Shown: piece after piece, positions 57,541 to 64,000 of the stretch | Position numbering within the stretch: position 1 is the first letter of the stretch | How the letters are laid out: every line of letters begins with the position of its first letter | Origin: Nannocystis pusilla | GTDB taxonomy: Bacteria; Myxococcota_A; Polyangia; Nannocystales; Nannocystaceae | Assembly (NCBI RefSeq): GCF_026626665.1 | Contig: NZ_JAPNKE010000002.1 | Coordinates: 4,069,168 to 4,133,167, forward strand | DNA length: 64,000 bases | Reading direction: 5' to 3' | The notes under the pieces: model-generated | Told to the model about the DNA's origin: nothing | The model's database searches: none | The model's input: the letters and a program-made list of their open reading frames with translations, nothing else | Translations under genes and position numbers: made by a program

Positions 57541-58593
57541 GTGGCCACCGAGCACATTCTCACCCGCGGCAGCGACACCATCCGCATCGTCCACGACGGC
57601 TGCGACCTCGTCACCGGCGAGGGCGAGAACAGCGTCACCCAGACCTTCGACGACGACGCCGAGGCCCGCTCGCACCTCGACTACGTCCTGCGGCGCCTTC
57701 AACGCACCGGCTACGGCGTCAGCAGCCGCCGGTTCGCCCCCGAGCAGGCCCAGGCCGGCGTGCACGACGACCTGTTCGAGTGGGACGCCGAGCATCGCCG
57801 CCTCCGCTGCGTGTTCACCGACAACGTGGGCGTGCGGACCCGCTGCGAAGTCCTGCCCGACGTCGCCGCCGCGCGCGGGGCCGCGGGTCTTCACCTCGTG
57901 TGCGACCCGGCCAGCCCCGGCAGCGTCCTCGCCGTCGCCCTGGCCGAGCGACCGCTCCCGCAGGTGCGCAGCTTCGTCTTCGACACCCCGTTCCAGACCG
58001 TCACGCGCCAGCGCCACAACAGTCCCGGCCGGCTCGACCTCGTCCTGCAGGCGCTGCCCGCCCTCGAGTCGGCCTACGTCACCGGCGACGTCGAGCTGCG
58101 CGGCTGTCAGCACGCCCGCCTCAAGCACCTGCACTTGCTCGGCGATCCGCTGCCCGCCGACGCCTTGGCCGGCCTTGGCAGCAGCGAGTTCCCCGCGCTC
58201 GAGCGGCTGGTCCTGTGCCTCAGCCGCGACGACGAGCCCACCTCGACGAGCGACGTCGTCCGCGCTCTGCGGCGGCTGCGGGCGCCCGCCCTGCGCCACG
58301 TCTACTTGTCGGGCAGCGATGACCTGGTGGCGCTGCTCGACGAGCTGTGCGCGGCCCCGCTGCCCCCGTGGACCGTCCTCTCGGTCGAGGGCATGGTGCG
58401 CGACGAGGACGACCTGCTCGACATCCTCCAGGCCCGCGCCGACGCCCTCGGCCGCCTCGGCCGCCTCGCTCTCCCGCTCGTCGACGACCTGTCCGACGAC
58501 GCCGCCGAGCGCGCCCTCCAGCTCCTGCCGCGCGTCATCGACTGCGACGAGCTGCCCGACCAGCTGCTGCCCGGCGTCTACGAGGAGTGGTGA
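57541..58593 (+). CDS. hypothetical protein, WGR-like N-terminus
   Basis: 350 residues from GTG at 57541. The N-terminal ~60 residues (ILTRGSDTIRIVHDGCDLVTGEGE...FDDDAEARSHLDYVLRRLQRTGYG) look like a divergent WGR-type domain: a beta region, then the FDD...A...L...GYG pattern. The rest is Leu-rich with LRR-like spacing (LPALESAYVTGD, FPALERLVLCLS, RAPALRHVYLSGS). Similar paired WGR/LRR proteins are common in myxobacteria. No signal peptide. Function unknown. Confidence 0.55.
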   Translation: MATEHILTRGSDTIRIVHDGCDLVTGEGENSVTQTFDDDAEARSHLDYVLRRLQRTGYGVSSRRFAPEQAQAGVHDDLFEWDAEHRRLRCVFTDNVGVRTRCEVLPDVAAARGAAGLHLVCDPASPGSVLAVALAERPLPQVRSFVFDTPFQTVTRQRHNSPGRLDLVLQALPALESAYVTGDVELRGCQHARLKHLHLLGDPLPADALAGLGSSEFPALERLVLCLSRDDEPTSTSDVVRALRRLRAPALRHVYLSGSDDLVALLDELCAAPLPPWTVLSVEGMVRDEDDLLDILQARADALGRLGRLALPLVDDLSDDAAERALQLLPRVIDCDELPDQLLPGVYEEW

Positions 58594-58609
58594 GCGATCG
58601 CCTCCGGGG

Positions 58610-58845
58610 CCTGTTCTTCAGAGCATGTCCCTGAGGACCTCCCACGGCGATCACCTGCGGGCCCGCCAGGAGTCTGCGCTCGAGCTCCTGTCCGCGAGAG
58701 CATGCTCCATCGAACATGTCCTGAGAACCTCCCCGCGTCGCCTGCCGCGACGATCACCTTCGGTCCGACAGGATCTTGCGCTCGAGCCCCTGTCCGCGAG
58801 AGCATGCTCGATCGGACATGTCCCCGAGCTCCCTCTCCGCCGCGC
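58610..58845. repeat. 14-bp arrays within ~102-bp direct repeats
   Basis: Phased runs start at 58610 (CCTGTTC, CATGTCC 58624, CCTCCCA 58638), 58687 (CCTGTCC, CATGCTC 58701, CATGTCC 58715) and 58789 (CCTGTCC, CATGCTC 58803, CATGTCC 58817, CCCTCTC-like 58831). The second and third runs, with the ~60 bp before them (GCTCGAGC.CCTGTCCGCGAGA), repeat at 102 bp. This fills most of the 333-bp gap 58594-58926 between convergent genes. Confidence 0.85.
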
Positions 58846-58926
58846 TTGCCGACGAGCGCCTTCGGGCCCCGCGGGCGCCTCACTCCGTGAAGGACCTCGG
58901 CAGCTCCTGACCGACCTCGTCGCCGG

Positions 58927-59913
58927 TCAGCCCTGCTCGGCGAGCCACGCCGCCGTCCGCCGCAGTCCTTCGTCGAGCTCGACCTCCGCGCGAAACCCCA
59001 GCATCTCCGCCGCCGTGTCGGTCGTCGCCGCCGAGCGAGCGATCTCCCCCGCGCGCGCCGGCGCGAACGTGATCGCCTCCGCCTTCACGCCGCAGGCCCG
59101 CTGCACCGCCGCCGCCAGCTCGACGACCGCCACCTCGCGTCCGGTGCCGATGTTGATCCCCGCCGGCTCGGGCGGCCCCGCGGTCATGTCCCCAAGGACA
59201 TGTTCTTTCGACCCTGCTTCGACGGCCAGGCAGATGGCCCGGGCCACGTCGCCCACGTAGATCAGGTCGCGCGTCTGCTCGCCGTCGCCGAAGATCGTCA
59301 GCGGCTCGCCGGCGCGCGCGCGGGCCAGGAACGTCGCCACCACCCCCGAGTACGGGCTCTTCGGGTCTTGCCGCGGCCCGTATACGTTGAACAGCCGCAG
59401 GCACACCGTCTGCATCCCGTGCAGCGGACCCAGGCAGCCGAGGTACAGCTCGGCCGCTCGCTTCGCCGCCCCGTACGGCGACAGCGGGGTCGTCGGCTCG
59501 CTCTCCGCCACCGGCACCCGGCACGGCTCGCCGTAGACCGCCGCCGACGACGCGAACACGAACCGTCGCGCTCCGGCCGCGGCCGCCCACAGCGCCAGCC
59601 GGGTGGTCGCGCGCAGGTTGACGTCGAGGTCGTCGATCGGCGCGGCGATCGATCGCACCACCGACGTCTGGGCTGCCAGGTGGACCACCGCCGCGAACGG
59701 CCCGTGCCCGGCCAGCAGCAGCCCCACCTCGCCGCGCACGTCGCCCTCGACCACCTCGACCTGGGGGTCGCCTGTCCATTCGGACAGGTTCTCGCGCCGC
59801 CCCGTGCTGAAGTCGTCGAGCACCACCACTCGCCGGCCCGCCGCGCGCAGCGTCGCCACCGTGTGCGAACCGATGAACCCGGCCCCGCCGGTCACGAGCA
59901 CCGCGTCGTTCAC
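58927..59913 (-). CDS. NAD-dependent sugar epimerase/dehydratase
   Basis: 328 residues. Extended SDR fold: VLVTGGAGFIGSH, VHLAAQTSV, catalytic SPYGAAKRAAE (YxxxK), LRLFNVYGPRQDP, IFGDGEQTRDLIYVGDVARA. Closest to UDP-glucose 4-epimerase-like enzymes of polysaccharide synthesis; substrate uncertain. Between CLAVEAG and INIGTGREV the family has almost no residues, but here about 20 extra (SKEHVLGDMTAGPPEPAG) are encoded by a 14-bp repeat array at 59185. A second pair at 59771 lies near the N-terminus. Last gene of a four-gene operon. Confidence 0.9.
   Translation of the reverse strand: MNDAVLVTGGAGFIGSHTVATLRAAGRRVVVLDDFSTGRRENLSEWTGDPQVEVVEGDVRGEVGLLLAGHGPFAAVVHLAAQTSVVRSIAAPIDDLDVNLRATTRLALWAAAAGARRFVFASSAAVYGEPCRVPVAESEPTTPLSPYGAAKRAAELYLGCLGPLHGMQTVCLRLFNVYGPRQDPKSPYSGVVATFLARARAGEPLTIFGDGEQTRDLIYVGDVARAICLAVEAGSKEHVLGDMTAGPPEPAGINIGTGREVAVVELAAAVQRACGVKAEAITFAPARAGEIARSAATTDTAAEMLGFRAEVELDEGLRRTAAWLAEQG
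59185..59240. repeat. intragenic 14-bp phased array, 3-4 units
   Basis: Cores at 59185 (CATGTCC), 59199 (CATGTTC), 59213 (CCTGCTT) and weakly 59227 (CAGGCAG), 14 bp apart, at the epimerase insert. The best case of a translated repeat insertion in this window. Confidence 0.8.
59771..59798. repeat. intragenic 14-bp repeat pair
   Basis: CCTGTCC at 59771 and CAGGTTC at 59785 in the epimerase gene, forming CCTGTCCATTCGGACAGG, encoding ENLSEWTGD. Confidence 0.6.
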
Positions 59914-59925
59914 CGGCTCAGCCTA

Positions 59926-60396
59926 TCAGCGCCGCGACGCCAGCGCGAACGGGTTGTCCGGCCACAGCGACGCGTCGCCTTGCACGATCTCCAGCGACTG
60001 CGCCGCCAGCGGCAGCGTCAGCTGCTCGTACAGCGCGGACGTCGTGAACCCGTACGGCTCGCCGTCGGCGTTGCTGTACGCGAACACCACCCGACGTACG
60101 CTGGCCAGGTGCAGCGCCGCCAGGCACATCGGGCACGGCTGCCCGCTCGCGTACACCGTGCAGTCGTCGAGCCGCGCCCGCTCGAGCGTCGCCGCGGCCG
60201 AGCGCAGCGCCAGCATCTCCGCGTGGGCCGACGGGTCGGGCCGCAGGTGCAGCTCGTTGACCGCCTCGGCCACCAGCTGGCCCTCGCGCACCACCACCGC
60301 GCCGTACGGGCGCCCGCCCGCCAGCGCGTTGTCGCAGGCGAGCTCGAGCGCGCGGCACAGGAACCGGTCGTCGTCGGTCACGACCACAGCATGCAC
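59926..60396 (-). CDS. nucleoside deaminase, guanine deaminase-like
   Basis: 156 residues. Zn-dependent CDA-fold: HAE in PSAHAEMLALR and PCPMC in SGQPCPMCLAAL. The spacing and the ending LWPDNPFALASRR fit the GuaD/tRNA-Arg deaminase-like group, more likely a free-base deaminase than TadA, as the arginine-rich TadA C-terminus is absent. Substrate not certain. GTG codons just inside allow a slightly later start. Seven bp after the PP2C gene. Confidence 0.8.
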   Translation of the reverse strand: MHAVVVTDDDRFLCRALELACDNALAGGRPYGAVVVREGQLVAEAVNELHLRPDPSAHAEMLALRSAAATLERARLDDCTVYASGQPCPMCLAALHLASVRRVVFAYSNADGEPYGFTTSALYEQLTLPLAAQSLEIVQGDASLWPDNPFALASRR

Positions 60397-60403
60397 GCTC
60401 GCG

Positions 60404-61258
60404 TCAGACCGCCAGCTGGACGCGGTGCACGGCCACCTCTTCGCGGCCGTGGGGCAGCTCCAGGCCCTCGCCCGAGAATCGCGCGATCGCCACCGTCACG
60501 TTGTCGGGCCCGCCCGCAGCGCAGGCCGCTTCGGTCAGCGCCCGGCAGCAGCGCAGCGGGTCTTCGTAGCGGAGCATCAGCCCGAGGATCTGCTCGTCGG
60601 TGACCGGCCCGGTGAGGCCGTCGCTGCACAGCATCAGCACGTCGCCGGCGCGCAGCTGCACCACGTCGAACTCCGGGCCCACGCGCGGCTGGACCCCGAG
60701 CGCCTGCAGCAGCACGTTGCGGTGCTCGTAGTCGCGGGCCTGGTCGGGGCGCAGGCGGCCGGCCGCGATCAGCTGGCCGACCACGCTGTGGTCCGTCGTG
60801 ATCTGCGTCAGCGAGCGGCCGCGGCGGATGTACGCCCGCGAGTCGCCGACGTGGCCGATCAGCAATTCTGGCCCGAAGGCCAGGGCCGCGGTGAGCGTCG
60901 TGCCCATCCCGTGGCGCGCCGGGTCTTCGACCGCCGCCGCGCGGATCTTGTCGTTCACCGCCGTGATCGCCTCGTGCATCACGTCCTGGGCCGCCGTCGT
61001 GGTGGGGAACGGCGCCTTGCTGTGGACCACCGCCGACAGCACGTCGACCGCGATCCGCGACGCCACGTCGCCGGCCGCCGCCCCGCCCATCCCGTCGCAC
61101 ACCGCGATCAGCGTCCCGCGCGACGTCAGCGGTTGCACGCGCTGGTGCGGCAGCAGCCCGCGCTCCCCGGTCTGGAGGTTTTGGACCACGAAGTGGTCCT
61201 CGTTGCGCTTGCGGACGCAACCGACCTCCGTCCTTGCGAACACCTCGAGCTGCGCCAC
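60404..61258 (-). CDS. PP2C-family Ser/Thr phosphatase
   Basis: 284 residues. Metal and phosphate motifs of bacterial PP2C (Stp/PrpC): VRKRNEDHF, VCDGMGGAAAGDVAS, GHVGDSRAYI, DVLMLCSDGLTG, GGPDNVTVAI. It is soluble. It would remove phosphates placed by Ser/Thr kinases. The FHA protein gene is 1 bp upstream, an arrangement typical of kinase/phosphatase signalling units, but no active kinase gene is in this operon. Confidence 0.92.
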   Translation of the reverse strand: MAQLEVFARTEVGCVRKRNEDHFVVQNLQTGERGLLPHQRVQPLTSRGTLIAVCDGMGGAAAGDVASRIAVDVLSAVVHSKAPFPTTTAAQDVMHEAITAVNDKIRAAAVEDPARHGMGTTLTAALAFGPELLIGHVGDSRAYIRRGRSLTQITTDHSVVGQLIAAGRLRPDQARDYEHRNVLLQALGVQPRVGPEFDVVQLRAGDVLMLCSDGLTGPVTDEQILGLMLRYEDPLRCCRALTEAACAAGGPDNVTVAIARFSGEGLELPHGREEVAVHRVQLAV

Positions 61259-61259
61259 C

Positions 61260-62598
61260 TCAGTGCATCCTCACGCGGAAGATCTGGTCCCCGACCCGGA
61301 ACATGTCGCCCGGTTGAAGGATGACATCCCCGCGGATCCTGAGATAGGTCCCGTTGGCCGAGCGGAGGTCGGTCAGCAGGACCGTCATCGCGTCTCCGCG
61401 CAGCTCCATCGCCAGTTGCGCGTGTTGCCAGCTCACGAAGGGGTCCGTGGGGAAGATGATGTCGCCGAGCTCGCGGCCGAACACGATCTGCGGGGCGCGC
61501 AGGCAGTGGACCTCGGCCTCGGCCCCGCCGACCCCGATCAGCGTCAAACGGCCCCAGGCCGGCTGCATCGGCGTGCCGAACAGGCGGGTCGAGTCGCCGT
61601 CGAGCTCCTGCTCGCGGCCGCCCGGCGGCAGGTTCTCGAGCCGCAACAAATGGTGGCCGACCAGGAAGAGATCGCCCGGAAACACCGGTTCCGGCCGCGA
61701 GATCCGGACATAGACCCCGTTGCGAGATCCGAGATCGCCGAGGCGCACCCCCCGCCGGGCGCCGGCTCGAGGCGGGCGTGGGCCGGGCTCAGGAACTCGT
61801 CGCTCGGGAACAGCAGCTCGCCCTGCTTGCGGCCGACCACCAGAGTCCCGCGCAGCGCCACCGACTCGCCCTCCGAGCCGTCGCGCTTGACCAGCACCAC
61901 CCGCAGCGGCGCCGCCCCGGCCGAGCGGCGCGACGACTCGACCGCCAGCCTCGCCATCGGCGCCGACCACGACGGTCCGCCCGGCGAGCCGGTCACCGAC
62001 ACCGACGCCTGCTCGCTCGCCGGCGCCGCCTGGCCCATGCGCGCCGTGTCACCGGGGCCGGGCGTCTGCGCGCGACCGGCACCCCGTCGTCGACCGCCGC
62101 TCGCGGGACCACGCGGGCCTGGCCCCACGAGCCCTGACCGGCCTCGGCGGTCGCGCCGTCGGCCGAGCCGTCGGCGCCCGCCTCGACCGCGGCCGGGCTG
62201 GCGTTCGGGACAGGTTGAACCACCTGCGGCGCCGGGCTCGCCGGGACGATCCCCCCGGCGTCGGCGACCTGGGCGGGGGCCGGCTCGACCGCGGAAGAAC
62301 GCGGCGGCGGATCGGGTACCGGGGAGCGTGCCGGCTCCACCTCGCCCGTGCCCTCGGCCAGGCGCCGCGGGATCAACTTTATGCTCTGCGTGCTGGGGCG
62401 CGGCCGGCGAGAGTGCACGCGGAGGCCGCAGATCTGGCAGAACTCGAAGCCGTCGCCGAGGGGCTGCCCGCAGCGCGCGCACTTCGGGAGCGCGCTCACT
62501 GGCGCCGGCGGCGACAGGCGATAACCGCAGATCTCGCACGCGACGGCCTCTGGGGCGTGTTCGGTGCCACAGGCGGGACAGGGGATCCACTCCGTCAT
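61260..62598 (-). CDS. zinc-ribbon and double FHA protein (frame broken)
   Basis: About 446 residues. Two zinc ribbons at the N-terminus (CPACGTEH...CEICG and CARCGQPL...CQICG), a Pro/Ala-rich linker, then two FHA domains (LVVGRKQGELLFPSDEFLSPAHARL...SRNGVYVRI; IVFGRELGDIIFPTDPFVSWQHAQL...SANGTYLRI). FHA domains bind phosphothreonine; GR and NG residues are present in both. Indels near 62060 and 61755 break the frame. It starts the FHA-PP2C-deaminase-epimerase operon. Confidence 0.85.
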
Positions 62599-62852
62599 CG
62601 GCGTCGTGCCTGGAGAAGGCTTGCCAGGGTCGCTCGCGTGGGATAGACCCGCGCTCGCCCGCTATTCGCCCTGCCAGGGTACCCGTCCGGCTCGGACCGC
62701 GTCAATTGAGCGTCGCCATTGCACAGTCAGGCTCGTCGCCCTCGCCCGCCGGGCCCGAGCCGTCGTCAGGTCGGTCTTCCTCGCCCTCGGGGCGCGCGGC
62801 GTGCTCGCATGCCGACCGCCGGGGCGACGATTTCGGCCGCGGATCGCTCCGC

Positions 62853-64000
62853 GTGATCCGCCGCTTGCGCACCGTCCTGGTCGTCGCCGCCGCCCTGTGT
62901 GCCCCCCTCCTGGCCGCCTGCGCCCCGATCGTGCGCCCGCCGGCCTACGTCGGCGCGCGCGACGTGGTCACCGACGCCTCGCTGATCGGCCCGTTCGACG
63001 GCCAGGTCGTCGACGCCGCCACCAGCGAGCCGGTCGCCGAGGCCACCGTGGTCGCCGTCTGGTCGTACGACCGCGGCGACGGCTTCATCGGCCCGTGGGG
63101 CGCGGAAACGACCAGCGTCACCACCGACGCCACGGGTCGCTACCGGATCCCGCCGGCCAAGCTCGTCGTGCGGGGCTCGACCGCGCGGCTCGTCGACGCC
63201 TACCTCATCGTCTACAAGCGCGGCTACGCCGGCTACCGCTCCGACGCCGTGCCGACCGGTGGTCCGCGGTCCGACTTCACCGTGCGCCACAACCGGGTCG
63301 AGCTGCGCAAGTGGCAGAACAGCGACTCGCACGCCGAGCACCTGCTGTTCCTCGCGCCGCCGCGGCCGCTGCACAAGGCGGTGCGCTGGGAGGCCGAGTT
63401 GGCCAACCTCGACCTCTTCCGCGCTCTCGGCGGCGCCGGCGGGCCTGCGGTCGTCGTCGAAGAAGAAGAGCCAGGCAAGGCGAGCGCGCCGGTGGTCGCC
63501 GAGGTGCTCGACGCCAGCGGCCTGCTCACGCCCGACGAGGTCCGCCAGCGCACCGGCTACACCGAGGCCTTCGAGGTCAAGGACCTCACCGACCTCAAGC
63601 GCACCGGCTTCTACCACGGCGTCCACCTGCAGGCCGTCAACAGCGACGAGCGCCACGACCTCGCGCTGCGCGTCTGGAGCGCCCCGCCGGGCGGCATGGA
63701 CCCGGTCGCGGCCACGATTCAGGAGACCTTCGGCAAGGTCAAGCCGGGCGCCGACATCACCCCCGAGACGTGGAGCACCACCGCCGACGGCGTCCACGCG
63801 ATCGGCTTCGTCGACCGCGCGCAGAAGATCGGCGTCCTGCTGACCTGCGGCGATCAGCAGTGCCACGACCTCGACACCGCGCTGATCCTCGCCAAGCACG
63901 TCTACCGCAGCCTCGACCGCCTCAAGTCGGTCCCCGACCCCGCCGGCGCCGCGGCCACGCCCCCGCCGCCCCGCAGGGCGCCCCGGGCGTCCCGAGCGGC
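62853..64000 (+). CDS. lipoprotein with regulatory-like beta domain, partial
   Basis: Runs off the right edge; 382 codons seen. GTG start at 62853 gives MIRRLRTVLVVAAALCAPLLAAC, lipobox LAAC. Residues ~45-120 (GPFDGQVVDAATSEPVAEATVVAVW...TDATGRYRIPPAK) form a carboxypeptidase-regulatory-like fold, common in cell-surface proteins. A later region (FRALGG...TFGKVKPG, LLTCGDQQCHD) is not recognised. The end is Pro/Ala-rich and may be a linker or an end. The 254-bp gap to the FHA gene is divergent. Confidence 0.75.
   Translation, partial: MIRRLRTVLVVAAALCAPLLAACAPIVRPPAYVGARDVVTDASLIGPFDGQVVDAATSEPVAEATVVAVWSYDRGDGFIGPWGAETTSVTTDATGRYRIPPAKLVVRGSTARLVDAYLIVYKRGYAGYRSDAVPTGGPRSDFTVRHNRVELRKWQNSDSHAEHLLFLAPPRPLHKAVRWEAELANLDLFRALGGAGGPAVVVEEEEPGKASAPVVAEVLDASGLLTPDEVRQRTGYTEAFEVKDLTDLKRTGFYHGVHLQAVNSDERHDLALRVWSAPPGGMDPVAATIQETFGKVKPGADITPETWSTTADGVHAIGFVDRAQKIGVLLTCGDQQCHDLDTALILAKHVYRSLDRLKSVPDPAGAAATPPPPRRAPRASRA

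Noticed and set aside
62766..63899. Minus-strand 377-codon open frame at the right end
   Set aside because: It is a mirror of the plus-strand lipoprotein, which has a signal peptide, a lipobox and normal codon use.

Overview
The window is very GC-rich, densely coded DNA that most resembles a myxobacterium of the Nannocystis/Plesiocystis/Enhygromyxa group. This is inferred from protein content: lipoproteins with DUF4215 Cys-rich repeats plus choice-of-anchor L domains, a DUF1592/DUF1552 pair, many secreted lipoproteins, a Ser/Thr kinase-like protein, and FHA/PP2C genes. No rRNA, tRNA, CRISPR, integrase or insertion sequence was recognised.

Layout. 1-8.9 kb: a truncated gene, then four tandem minus-strand copies of a ~590-residue lipoprotein (four DUF4215 repeats plus a choice-of-anchor L domain). 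9.2-12.2 kb: minus-strand pdxJ, a Bfd-like ferredoxin, lysC and a ComEA-like HhH protein. 12.4-16.4 kb: an FAD/NAD(P) protein, a 33-bp hairpin array, rarA, a small secreted protein and a DUF423 membrane protein. 16.6-21.3 kb: a lipoprotein ending in a D8C (uromodulin/GP2-like) domain, divergent from the DUF1592/DUF1552 pair. 21.8-27.9 kb: folP-cdaA-ybbR-glmM, an FHA/AAA+ regulator and a 59-residue orphan gene. 28.2-44.0 kb: a long minus-strand run with outer-membrane biogenesis genes (two LolC/E-like proteins, lolD, bamA, two ompH/skp, fabZ) downstream of purC, purF and prfB, plus a pseudokinase. 44.0-54.5 kb: the classical rimP-nusA-ylxR-infB-rbfA-truB-rpsO-pnp-dut cluster. 54.7-58.6 kb: a nitrilase, an ECF sigma factor with a repeat-expanded tail, its NrsF-type anti-sigma factor and an unknown protein. 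58.9-62.6 kb: FHA, PP2C, deaminase and epimerase genes. The right edge cuts a lipoprotein gene.

The most unusual feature is a family of short repeats built on a 14-bp unit (CATGTCC plus seven bases, ideally CATGTCCYTNSGGA). Successive units are spaced exactly 14 bp apart, and this makes alternating GGACATGTCC palindromes. Arrays of 2-5 units lie at gene 3' ends and between convergent genes. Related units also lie inside coding regions (epimerase, FAD protein, LolC/E, pseudokinase, YlxR, TruB, NrsF), where they are translated. A related array with a ~33-bp period fills 13.74-14.12 kb. I do not recognise this family from the literature.

Many essential genes (lysC, rarA, infB, pnp, rpsO, truB, purC, fabZ, rimP) are broken by one- or two-base indels, often in homopolymers or dinucleotide runs. 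These look like assembly errors, not real pseudogenes. For such genes the stated span joins the reading-frame pieces. The in-frame stop of prfB is different: it is the conserved programmed +1 frameshift.
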